Shown here in pieces: positions 8,538 to 14,529 of a DNA stretch of 36,371 nucleotides. Every line of letters starts with the position of its first letter. Positions within the stretch are counted from its first letter, which is position 1. Made by a program: the position numbers and the translations under genes. Origin of the DNA: Falsiroseomonas ponticola. Lineage in GTDB: Bacteria > Pseudomonadota > Alphaproteobacteria > Acetobacterales > Acetobacteraceae. The stretch spans positions 1 to 36,371 of the forward strand of contig NZ_JAERQN010000022.1 of NCBI RefSeq assembly GCF_016805305.1, read 5' to 3'. A model generated the notes under the pieces. The model ran no database searches. It saw only the letters and a program-made list of their open reading frames with translations, and was not told the DNA's origin.

Positions 8538-8885
8538 ATGCGCAACTTCATCCAGCCCGGCGACAGCCTGGCGGTCGCTGTTCCCTATGCCGGCGGCGTC
8601 ACCTCCGGCCAGGGCGTGCTGGTCGGGGCGCTCTTCGGCGTGGCCGCCGTCGACGGCGCGCAGAACGCCGTCATCGAGGCCCAGACCCAGGGCGTCTTCG
8701 ACATCACCAAGGAACCGGCGCTGGCGATCACCGCCGGCGCCCGCGTCTTCTGGGACAACGCGAATCGCCGCATCACCACCACCGCGGCGGGCAACTTCCA
8801 GGTCGGCATCGCGACGCTCGCGGCGCTCGCCGCCGACACCACGGTTCGCGTCTGGCTGAACCGCGTGCCGCCCTCGGGGTCGTGA
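8538..8885 (+). CDS. Capsid decoration protein, DUF2190 family
   Basis: A 115-aa protein opening with MRNFIQPGDSLAVAVPYAGGV, the standard beginning of the DUF2190 family. The middle carries the typical GALFGVAAVDGAQ and ARVFWDNANRRITTT segments. The family is found directly after major capsid genes and is thought to form small beta-tulip or beta-sandwich proteins that cement the capsid surface. The ATG at 8538 follows GGAGATCG at a usual distance. The position straight after the capsid gene and hairpin supports the call. Exact function in this phage is inferred from family and order. Confidence 0.85.
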   Translation: MRNFIQPGDSLAVAVPYAGGVTSGQGVLVGALFGVAAVDGAQNAVIEAQTQGVFDITKEPALAITAGARVFWDNANRRITTTAAGNFQVGIATLAALAADTTVRVWLNRVPPSGS

Positions 8886-9289
8886 CGGTGCGCTCGCCGC
8901 TCCTGGAGCGGGACCGACAGCGCCTCGCCGGCGTGCACGCGGACCTCGTCCGCGTCGTCGAGCGGGCCCGGCTAGCTGTGCCCTTCATCGTGGTCGAGGG
9001 CCTCAGGACCAAGGAGCGCCAGGCCAGGCTGGTCGCCATCGGCGCCAGTCGGACGATGAACAGCCGGCACCTCACCGGCCACGCCGTCGACCTCGCCTAC
9101 TGGCTCGACGACGGCGACGGCGCGCCCGAGGCCGGCGAGGTCCGCTGGGACTGGCCGCTGGCGCACAAAATCGCCGCAGCGATGAAGGCCGCAGCGGCGG
9201 AGGAATCCGTCGCCCTGGTCTGGGGCGGCGACTGGAAGACCTTTCCCGACGGCCCGCACTTCGAACTCGATCGGAGGACCTATCCGTGA
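8882..9289 (+). CDS. Endolysin-type peptidase, M15 family
   Basis: A ~135-aa zinc peptidase of the M15 (VanY / L-Ala-D-Glu peptidase) type that cuts peptidoglycan cross-bridges at lysis. The zinc ligands are visible in SRHLTGHAVDLAYW (His and Asp near residues 59-67) and in GPHFEL (His near 127), with WGGDW before the last one. There is no signal peptide, so it would need a holin. I start it at GTG 8882, which overlaps the DUF2190 stop (GTGA); GTG 8888 is the alternative. A lysis gene amid head genes is unusual compared with lambda, where lysis genes lie upstream of the packaging genes. Confidence 0.85.
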   Translation: MTVRSPLLERDRQRLAGVHADLVRVVERARLAVPFIVVEGLRTKERQARLVAIGASRTMNSRHLTGHAVDLAYWLDDGDGAPEAGEVRWDWPLAHKIAAAMKAAAAEESVALVWGGDWKTFPDGPHFELDRRTYP

Positions 9290-9492
9290 CCTACCTCCTC
9301 GCGCGACTGCGCGAGCAGGGCACGCACACCGGCGTCGCCCTGCTCGCCGCCATCGTATTGCTGGCGCATCTCGCCGGTATCGACCTGCGCAACCTCGCCG
9401 ACAGCGCGGTCGGCATCGCCACCGCGCTCGGCGCGCTCGCCGCGGCCGCCAAGACCGTGCTGCCGGACGCGCCGAAGGAGCCGCCACGGTGA
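9286..9492 (+). CDS. Small membrane protein, probable holin
   Basis: A 68-aa protein starting with GTG in a GTGA overlap with the endolysin stop. Two hydrophobic stretches are visible: about residues 15-32 (TGVALLAAIVLLAHLAGI) and about 40-58 (AVGIATALGALAAAA). They are joined by a short polar turn and followed by a charged tail (PDAPKEPPR). Size, two membrane spans and coupling to an M15 endolysin fit a class II holin that would open the inner membrane for the enzyme. I do not recognise a specific holin family, so this is inferred from topology and context. Confidence 0.6.
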   Translation: MTYLLARLREQGTHTGVALLAAIVLLAHLAGIDLRNLADSAVGIATALGALAAAAKTVLPDAPKEPPR

Positions 9493-9755
9493 GCGGCTTC
9501 GTCGACCTCCTGGCCGATGCCGATCGCGGCACCACAGCCACCTATCGGCCGCAGGGGATCGGAACACAGATCGCGCTGCGGGTCGTATTGGCGGAGCCCG
9601 CGGAAGATGAGGACGCTGTGCTGGTCGCCGCGATCGCCACGCTGCCCACCATTGCCGCCGGCGACACCTTCGACGTCGGCGGTGAGGTGCTGACGGTGCT
9701 CTCGGTCGAGCAGGATGCCAGCGGCACCGCTTGGCGCCTTGTCTGCGCGCGATGA
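9489..9755 (+). CDS. Head-completion (head-closure) protein candidate
   Basis: An 88-aa protein starting at a GTG that overlaps the holin stop by 4 bases. The ending (IAAGDTFDVGGEVLTVLSVEQDASGTAWRLVCAR) follows the plan GD-x-hydrophobic...V...V..D..G..W.L...R seen in lambda gpFII-like head-closure proteins. Those proteins plug the portal and form the tail-docking surface. It is shorter than gpFII (117 aa). The next gene shows the same ending pattern, so the two may be paralogues dividing adaptor and stopper roles. I see no membrane segment or catalytic motif. Confidence 0.5.
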   Translation: MSGFVDLLADADRGTTATYRPQGIGTQIALRVVLAEPAEDEDAVLVAAIATLPTIAAGDTFDVGGEVLTVLSVEQDASGTAWRLVCAR

Positions 9756-10087
9756 GCGGGAGCGCCTTCGCCGCGGCCCTTGCCACGTTGCACGCCGACC
9801 CGAACATGGGCACCGACGCGGAATGGCGGGCCGCAGCCGGCGGCGCCTGGCGACCGGTGCGCGTGTTGATGTCCGCACCGGCCGACGACGTCGCGAGCCT
9901 CGGCGGTCCTGGTGGCCGCGCCCAGGCGCTGGAGGCGACGCTGCGCGCCGCAGAACTCGCGCCCGATACCCCGCGGCGCGGCGACCTGCTGCGCCGGCTT
10001 TCCCCGCCGGAGACCTGGAAGGTCGAGGAGGTCGATCCCGACCCGCTCGGCCTCTCCTGGCGCCTCTCCCTGGCGCGCTCGCCATGA
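9752..10087 (+). CDS. Head-tail joining protein, gpFII-like candidate
   Basis: A 111-aa protein in an ATGA overlap with the gene before. The first ~30 residues (AFAAALATLHADPNMGTDAEW) resemble the N-terminal helix and metal-ion-like loop of head-tail joiners. Residues ~80-110 (RRGDLLRRLSPPETWKVEEVDPDPLGLSWRLSLAR) match the C-terminal pattern of lambda gpFII. FII connects the filled head to the tail. Length and position between decoration protein and tail terminator fit. Together with the upstream 88-aa protein it gives two candidates for a single lambda role; I favour this one as the FII counterpart. Confidence 0.55.
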   Translation: MSGSAFAAALATLHADPNMGTDAEWRAAAGGAWRPVRVLMSAPADDVASLGGPGGRAQALEATLRAAELAPDTPRRGDLLRRLSPPETWKVEEVDPDPLGLSWRLSLARSP

Positions 10088-10542
10088 GCGGCACGGTCCC
10101 GCTGCGCGAGGCCGTGCTCGCTGCCGTCGCCGATCGCTTGGTGACGCAGCTGCCCGACGTCGCCGTCGAGCGGGCCCGCCGTGCGCCCGTCGACACCGAC
10201 GCCGAGACGCTGCCGCGGCTGGTGGTGCGCGGCGACGACCTCGAGGCGGACGACACCCAGGAGCCCGGCCGCACCCACTATCGCATCGGCTTCGGCGTCT
10301 CGGGCTTCGCCGCCGGCGCCACCGACCTCGCGGCCGAGCAGGCGCTCTCGCTCCTGCACGCCCGGACCGTTGCCGCGCTGGCCGGCTGGACGCCTACGAC
10401 CCCGGGCCTGGGCGACGTCGCCGAGCAGGGCGCGGAGTTCCGCCTCTACGACGCCGAGGATTCCGCGCGTCCAGCCGGCGAGTTCCTCGCCCGCTTCACG
10501 ATCCTCGCCGTCGGCCCGGCCGGTGGCCCCTGGTCGTCCTGA
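10084..10542 (+). CDS. Tail terminator / tail completion protein candidate
   Basis: A 152-aa protein in an ATGA overlap. It starts with an amphipathic helix (LREAVLAAVADRLVTQLPDVAVERAR), followed by a beta-rich middle (RLVVRGDDLEADDTQEPGRTHYRIGFGVSG) and a helix with LAAEQALSLLHARTVAAL. This alternation fits the small alpha/beta fold of tail terminators such as lambda gpU, which cap the growing tail and bind the head. The place between head-closure and tail-tube genes is the usual one. No family is recognised from sequence alone, so the call rests mainly on order and size. Confidence 0.55.
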   Translation: MSGTVPLREAVLAAVADRLVTQLPDVAVERARRAPVDTDAETLPRLVVRGDDLEADDTQEPGRTHYRIGFGVSGFAAGATDLAAEQALSLLHARTVAALAGWTPTTPGLGDVAEQGAEFRLYDAEDSARPAGEFLARFTILAVGPAGGPWSS

Positions 10543-10570
10543 CCACCCTATCCTCTGAAGGAGCCGCGCG

Positions 10571-11737
10571 ATGAGCATCGACCTCGTCCGCATGCGCTTT
10601 GCCGCCGTCGCGGCCCGCATCGAGACCACCGGCGGCGTCGACGCCATCGGCGGCACGCCCGCCAACGCCGACTGGCTCGCCGCCGACTGCGAGATCGACT
10701 TCGACCCCGTCGTCGTCGAGAACCCCGAGCTCACCGGCTCCCTCGACCGCTCGCCCGCCATCGTCGGCGGCCTCAAGCCGCGCATCCGCCTGCGCATCCC
10801 GCTCCGCGGCTCGGGCACCGCCGCGACCGCGCCGGAATGGGGCCGCCTGCTCCGCTGCTGCACCATGGCCGAAGGCATCACCGCTGCCGCGATTGGCGCG
10901 CCCACCGCGGCCACCGCCGGCACCACCACCACGCTCACCCTCGCCACGCCCTTCGCGGCCACCGCGCAGCTCTACCGCGGCATGCCGCTGCTGCTCTCGG
11001 GCGACCGGACGCTGACCACCGGCATCACGGACTACACCGCCGCCCGCGTCGCCACCCTCGGCGAGACCATGGCAACCGCCGGCACGGTCACCACCCTCGC
11101 GCAGATCCCGCCGCACGTGCTCTACAGCCCGACCTCGGACGAGGCGGTCTACCGGACGGCGACGCTCTACTTCTACGCCGATGGGCTGCGCTGGCGCTTC
11201 ACCGGGGCGGTCGGTACCTGGAGCCTCGAACTCTCCACCGGCGGCATCGGCTTCCTGGTCTTCGAGTTGCGCGCGCAGATGCTCGACAAGGCAGCCGCCG
11301 CGCTGCCGACCGGCTGGAACACCGCGATCCGCCCGACGCCACCGCGCTTCGTCGGCGGGCGCTGCCAACTGAACCAGCAGGTCGCCCGCGCCCGGCGCGT
11401 CATGCTGGAGGCCGGCGTCAGCGTCACCCTGCCTGACAACCCGGAGGCGACCGAGGGCTACGACCCGGCCGTGCCCGTCGAGCGCGACGCGCGCGGCTCG
11501 ATCGATCCGCTGATGAACACCACCACCGCGGTCGCACTGTTCAACGCCTTTCGGCAGGGCACGGCGATGTCGCTGATGGCGATCCTCGGCGTGACCGCGG
11601 GCAACCGCTTCTGCGTGATCGCGCCGGCCGCGAAGGCCACCGGCATGCGGCCTGGCGAGCGCGACGGCCTCGGCCAGCTCGACATCGCCTTCCAGCTCGA
11701 CGGGGCGGACAGCCCGCTCTTCCTGGCGCAATTCTGA
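10571..11737 (+). CDS. Major tail (tail tube) protein
   Basis: A 388-aa beta-rich protein with a strong ribosome-binding site (GAAGGAG) 8 bases before its ATG, as expected for a highly expressed tube subunit. Residues ~25-95 (ADWLAADCEIDFDPVVVENPELTG, KPRIRLRIPLRGSG) and ~190-235 (YRTATLYFYADGLRWRFTGAVGTW) resemble the tail-tube fold used by long-tailed phages. It is longer than typical tubes (~200-250 aa), with extra regions at about 110-170 and 290-350 that may be surface insertions. It is followed by a chaperone pair with a frameshift, the standard arrangement after tube genes. Confidence 0.75.
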   Translation: MSIDLVRMRFAAVAARIETTGGVDAIGGTPANADWLAADCEIDFDPVVVENPELTGSLDRSPAIVGGLKPRIRLRIPLRGSGTAATAPEWGRLLRCCTMAEGITAAAIGAPTAATAGTTTTLTLATPFAATAQLYRGMPLLLSGDRTLTTGITDYTAARVATLGETMATAGTVTTLAQIPPHVLYSPTSDEAVYRTATLYFYADGLRWRFTGAVGTWSLELSTGGIGFLVFELRAQMLDKAAAALPTGWNTAIRPTPPRFVGGRCQLNQQVARARRVMLEAGVSVTLPDNPEATEGYDPAVPVERDARGSIDPLMNTTTAVALFNAFRQGTAMSLMAILGVTAGNRFCVIAPAAKATGMRPGERDGLGQLDIAFQLDGADSPLFLAQF

Positions 11738-11748
11738 AGGAGAACCCG

Positions 11749-12339
11749 ATGACCGTCGTCTTCTCGCGGCGCAACGCCGAGTGGTTCGCGCCGCCCGGCG
11801 TCGCGAACCGCCGCTACCTGGTCGCGCCGCTGACCTACCGCGAGCGCCAGGCCTTCCGTGCCGATCTGGCGCGCGAGGGCGGGATCTACCCCTCGCACGC
11901 GCAGATGCTCGACGCGCTGCGCGCCGCCGTTCGGGAAGCCTCGCCGGACAACGCGGGCGAGCTGCTCGCCGTCATCGACGCCTCGGAGGCGACGCCGGAC
12001 GATGCCGATGTGCAGGTGCAGCTCGGCACGCTCGAGGCGGCCTGCGCCACGGTGCCGGTCTACGCCGGGCTTCTGGCGGCACGGCAGCGCTACCTCGGCA
12101 CGCTGCCCTGGGTCGCGGCCCGGCACGCGCTCCGCGGCTGGGAGGGCGACGGCCTGCCGCCGTTCCGCCGAGCGCGCGGCATGGTGCCCGATGACCTGCT
12201 CGACGCGCTGCCGCAGGAGGATGTCGAAGCGCTGGGCTGGCGGGCCAGCACCCTCATGCAGCCCGGGCGGGATGCGGAGGGAAACTCCGGGGCGCCCTCG
12301 CCGTCGCACGAGATCCCGGCGCCTACGAAGGCGACCTGA
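11749..12339 (+). CDS. Tail assembly chaperone, short form (gpG-like)
   Basis: A 196-aa, largely helical, soluble protein with GAAGGAG 7 bases before its ATG. It lies between the tail tube and the tape measure, where long-tailed phages encode gpG, which coats the tape measure during tail assembly. Near the 3' end, at 12279-12285, is the heptamer GGGAAAC placed as G-GGA-AAC in the reading frame, a canonical -1 slippery site. Ribosomes that do not slip read another 18 codons and stop at 12337-12339. The last residues (GNSGAPSPSHEIPAPTKAT) look like low-complexity filler, as expected if only the slip product carries a folded second domain. Confidence 0.75.
   Translation: MTVVFSRRNAEWFAPPGVANRRYLVAPLTYRERQAFRADLAREGGIYPSHAQMLDALRAAVREASPDNAGELLAVIDASEATPDDADVQVQLGTLEAACATVPVYAGLLAARQRYLGTLPWVAARHALRGWEGDGLPPFRRARGMVPDDLLDALPQEDVEALGWRASTLMQPGRDAEGNSGAPSPSHEIPAPTKAT
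12279..12285 (+). promoter_or_regulatory. -1 programmed frameshift site (slippery heptamer)
   Basis: GGGAAAC is read G-GGA-AAC in the chaperone frame and can re-pair as GGG-AAA after a 1-base backward slip. This is the X-XXY-YYZ form; lambda G/T uses GGGAAAG. The sequence after it (CTCCGGGGCGCC...) is GC-rich and could fold into a stimulating structure. Confidence 0.8.
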
Positions 12340-12593
12340 GACCTGAGGGCGGCGGCGACTGGCTCGTCGGCGGCGAGCCCTGGGCGGAGAACCCCAGGCT
12401 TGCCGTCGCCGAGCCATGGCATGCTTTCGTGCGCCTCTGGGCGGCGTGCCGCGGCGGGATGGGTGGCATCGCACACTGGCCGGATGCCGGCGGTGTCGGC
12501 GACCAGGCCGCTTGGGTGGTGGACGGGTTCTCGGCGTTGGGCGGGATCGACGCTGCGCTCGACGCGGAGCAGCGTAGGCTGAACGAGGGGTGA
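12285..12593 (+). CDS. -1 frameshift extension of the tail chaperone (gpT-like part)
   Basis: From base 12285 the -1 frame is open for 102 codons to TGA at 12591-12593. It has no suitable start codon or ribosome-binding site of its own and overlaps the end of the short form. Translated, it gives a well-formed acidic/aromatic domain (GDWLVGGEPWAE, AEPWHAFVRLWAACRGG, HWPDAGG, LDAEQRRLNEG). This resembles the small T domains that recruit the tail tube protein to the chaperone-coated tape measure. The slip product would be 179 + 102 = 281 aa. The same arrangement is conserved in long-tailed phages although sequences are not. Confidence 0.7.
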   Translation, partial: LRGALAVARDPGAYEGDLRPEGGGDWLVGGEPWAENPRLAVAEPWHAFVRLWAACRGGMGGIAHWPDAGGVGDQAAWVVDGFSALGGIDAALDAEQRRLNEG

Positions 12594-12702
12594 GGCGACC
12601 CGGCCGGGACGTCAGCTTGAGGCGCCTACGCCGCTCGCAGACACAGACCCCGAGCGCGAAACATTTACAAGCTAATCGCCGCGTGGCGAAATGGTTGGGA
12701 AA

Positions 12703-12727
12703 TTGGAAGCGTGTTTACCGCTTCCAA
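12703..12727. terminator. Hairpin upstream of the DUF2971 cargo gene
   Basis: A perfect 9-bp inverted repeat, TTGGAAGCG / CGCTTCCAA, with a 7-base loop. It sits in the AT-richer gap between the tail chaperone stop and the cargo gene. It could end the upstream tail transcript or act as a protein-binding site. No T-tract follows. Confidence 0.5.
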
Positions 12728-12859
12728 TCTCGCGGAGACTTCCCTCCAGGAGCTTGCCACGGTGATCGTTTGCGCGAACCACGAGCACCAGCAAATCCCT
12801 AGTGTTTCCGCAGCATTGCCGCCGAGGCATCAGGACGCCTTCGATTGCAGACCAGGCAC

Positions 12860-13726
12860 ATGACGCCGCTTGAAGCCACTCTCCCACGCCGGTCGTACTG
12901 CGCGCTCCAGATCCTCAAGCCGATTTTGGCCGCAGCCGGGGTGCCGGAGCCGGACATGCGGCAAATCTATGTCGGACAGCGCTCGATCCGCGAGTTCAGC
13001 ACCTACGATGGATTGAGCCGCGCCATCCTCGATTTCGACATGCCGGAGACAAGAGCGACCACCATCCTCGACCACTACACGACGGGGACCGGCTTCAAAG
13101 GAATTATGTCGAGCGGGCAGTTATGGCTCTCGCCAATCACACTTCGCCTGAATCAAGGCGAGCTCGACACGTTCGCGCTTGAACATGGTCTTCAAGGCTA
13201 TGTCGATGCCAAAGGTTCGCACAAGCCGGCGCTAGCACAGGCTGCTGCGGATCTGTTCTATCTGTCGTTCACCCAGCCTCAACCAAGTGAGCATCTTTGG
13301 GATGTTTTTGGCGAGCGAGGGAACGGCTACCGCCTTCGTTTTGCGGTTACGCCCGGCAGTGCAGGACAGCTTCGGGCAATCCGATACCATGGACAGACCA
13401 CGCTACTGCGAAAGGTCAACGATGCGCTTGCTAGCGCGGGGCTACCGAGGTTTATCCTGAAGCAGATTTCGCGAGTCGGTGCTTTTTACCTGCCGCTGAT
13501 GTTGCAGCCAGAGAATGAAACAAGGCTTCTCGCCAAACGTTTTCCTGGCGGGAACGCACCGACGATTAGTGTCGGAAGTCACGACGTTTGGCCGATCACG
13601 ATAGGTTCTGCAGATAAGACGGCGGAGCTAACGCTGATTGAAGTCGGTATCCGCAGGCAAGATAGAGCGGTTGTGCAAGCGAATCTGCCTGCTTGGTGTC
13701 CCACAATTCCAGTGATCACCGATTGA
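12860..13726 (+). CDS. DUF2971 protein, cargo (moron) gene in the tail operon
   Basis: Residues ~70-110 carry the DUF2971 pattern: ILDHYTTGTGFKGIMSSGQLWLS, then LNQGELDTF. Residues ~140-175 carry FYLSFTQPQPSEHLWDVFGERGNGYRL, with the family's FSLS...LW..YG..G.G motif. The His-Tyr-Thr...Gly...Ile...SG.L order also recalls the first motif of ADP-ribosyltransferase-like folds, which is my inference only. Base composition is clearly poorer in GC than both neighbours, with many A/T-ending codons, which marks recent acquisition. It interrupts a block of structural genes and is bracketed by hairpins. DUF2971 genes are often found in phage or defence contexts; the biochemical role is unknown. Start at ATG 12860 is uncertain; TTG 12845 is in frame. 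Confidence 0.7.
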   Translation: MTPLEATLPRRSYCALQILKPILAAAGVPEPDMRQIYVGQRSIREFSTYDGLSRAILDFDMPETRATTILDHYTTGTGFKGIMSSGQLWLSPITLRLNQGELDTFALEHGLQGYVDAKGSHKPALAQAAADLFYLSFTQPQPSEHLWDVFGERGNGYRLRFAVTPGSAGQLRAIRYHGQTTLLRKVNDALASAGLPRFILKQISRVGAFYLPLMLQPENETRLLAKRFPGGNAPTISVGSHDVWPITIGSADKTAELTLIEVGIRRQDRAVVQANLPAWCPTIPVITD

Positions 13727-13733
13727 TCGGCAT

Positions 13734-13751
13734 GCTGCCAGCATCGGCAGC
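13734..13751 (+). terminator. Hairpin after the DUF2971 gene
   Basis: A 6-bp perfect stem (GCTGCC / GGCAGC) with a 6-base loop, 7 bases after the DUF2971 stop codon. It is short and lacks a T-tract, so terminator strength is doubtful. Confidence 0.35.
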
Positions 13752-13791
13752 TAATCGCAGTAGGTGACGCCGCGCCAGGAGAGCCAGACCG

Positions 13792-14529
13792 ATGCTCCTG
13801 GTCGCTTCCTTCCGCCGCGGCGACCTCCGCGCCGCGATGGAGGCGGAGGTCCGCGACGCCGCGCGCGCCATGCGCCGCGGCGTCGAGCGCGCCGGCCGTG
13901 AGGTTCAGGCCGAGCTCCGCGCCCAGGCCCGCGGCGCCGGCTTCAGTGACCGCGGCCGCGCCGTCGCCAATGCCTGGCGCCTGAGCCTCTACCCGCCGCC
14001 GGCCTCCGCCCCGCGCACCCTGCGCCCCGCGGCCTTGGTCTGGACCAACGCGCCCAAGCTCGTCGACGCCTTCGACCGCGGCATCCCCGTAGTCGCCCGC
14101 GGCGGCCGCTACCTCGCCTTCCCGACGCCCTACAACGCCACCGGTGGACGGCGTGGTGCCTCCGCCCGCGGCGGGCTCCGCGCCACGCCCGCGCAGATGC
14201 AGGCCGCGCGGCGCGAGGCCTTCGTCATCCGGTCCAAGTCCAACCCGTCCGTCCGGCTCTGGTGCCTGCGCGTCCGCGCCGCCAGCGGCATCGCGCGCCG
14301 CGGCCGTCGCCTGCGGCTCTTCGTGGGGCCCAACGCCGAGATCCTGACCGGCCGCCGCCGCGGCCAGCAGCGCCGCGCCCGCGAAGTCCTCGCCCAGGGG
14401 TTCGTCCCGATGTTCTTCCTCCTGCGCCAAGTCAGCCTCCGCAAGCGGCTCGACGTCGCGGCCGTGCGCCGCCGTGCGCCGGGCATCCTGGCGCGCGCGC
14501 TCGCCGCCGAGCTGGGTCGCCGCGCATGA
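13792..14529 (+). CDS. Phage tail protein, DUF6441-like
   Basis: A 245-aa, very Arg-rich protein. The layout matches DUF6441 tail proteins: an N-terminal long helix (AAMEAEVRDAARAMRRGVERAGREVQ), then FSDRGRAVANAWRLSLYPP, KLVDAFDRGIPVVARGGRYLAFPTP, and a C-terminal block with FFLLRQVSLRKRLD. CAGGAG lies 11 bases before the ATG. High Arg content and the helical start suggest a nucleic-acid- or assembly-related virion role, perhaps the counterpart of minor tail or tail-completion proteins that precede tape measures. Its natural neighbour upstream would be the chaperone; the cargo gene has split them. Confidence 0.65.
   Translation: MLLVASFRRGDLRAAMEAEVRDAARAMRRGVERAGREVQAELRAQARGAGFSDRGRAVANAWRLSLYPPPASAPRTLRPAALVWTNAPKLVDAFDRGIPVVARGGRYLAFPTPYNATGGRRGASARGGLRATPAQMQAARREAFVIRSKSNPSVRLWCLRVRAASGIARRGRRLRLFVGPNAEILTGRRRGQQRRAREVLAQGFVPMFFLLRQVSLRKRLDVAAVRRRAPGILARALAAELGRRA

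Noticed and set aside
9280..10962. Long minus-strand open frame (560 codons) across the head-completion genes
   Set aside because: It runs opposite to a chain of small genes joined by 4-base overlaps, which is strong evidence for the plus strand.
12590..12802. 70-codon plus frame after the tail chaperone
   Set aside because: It overlaps the stop of the frameshift extension, is basic and featureless, and runs through the hairpin at 12703-12727. No ribosome-binding site.
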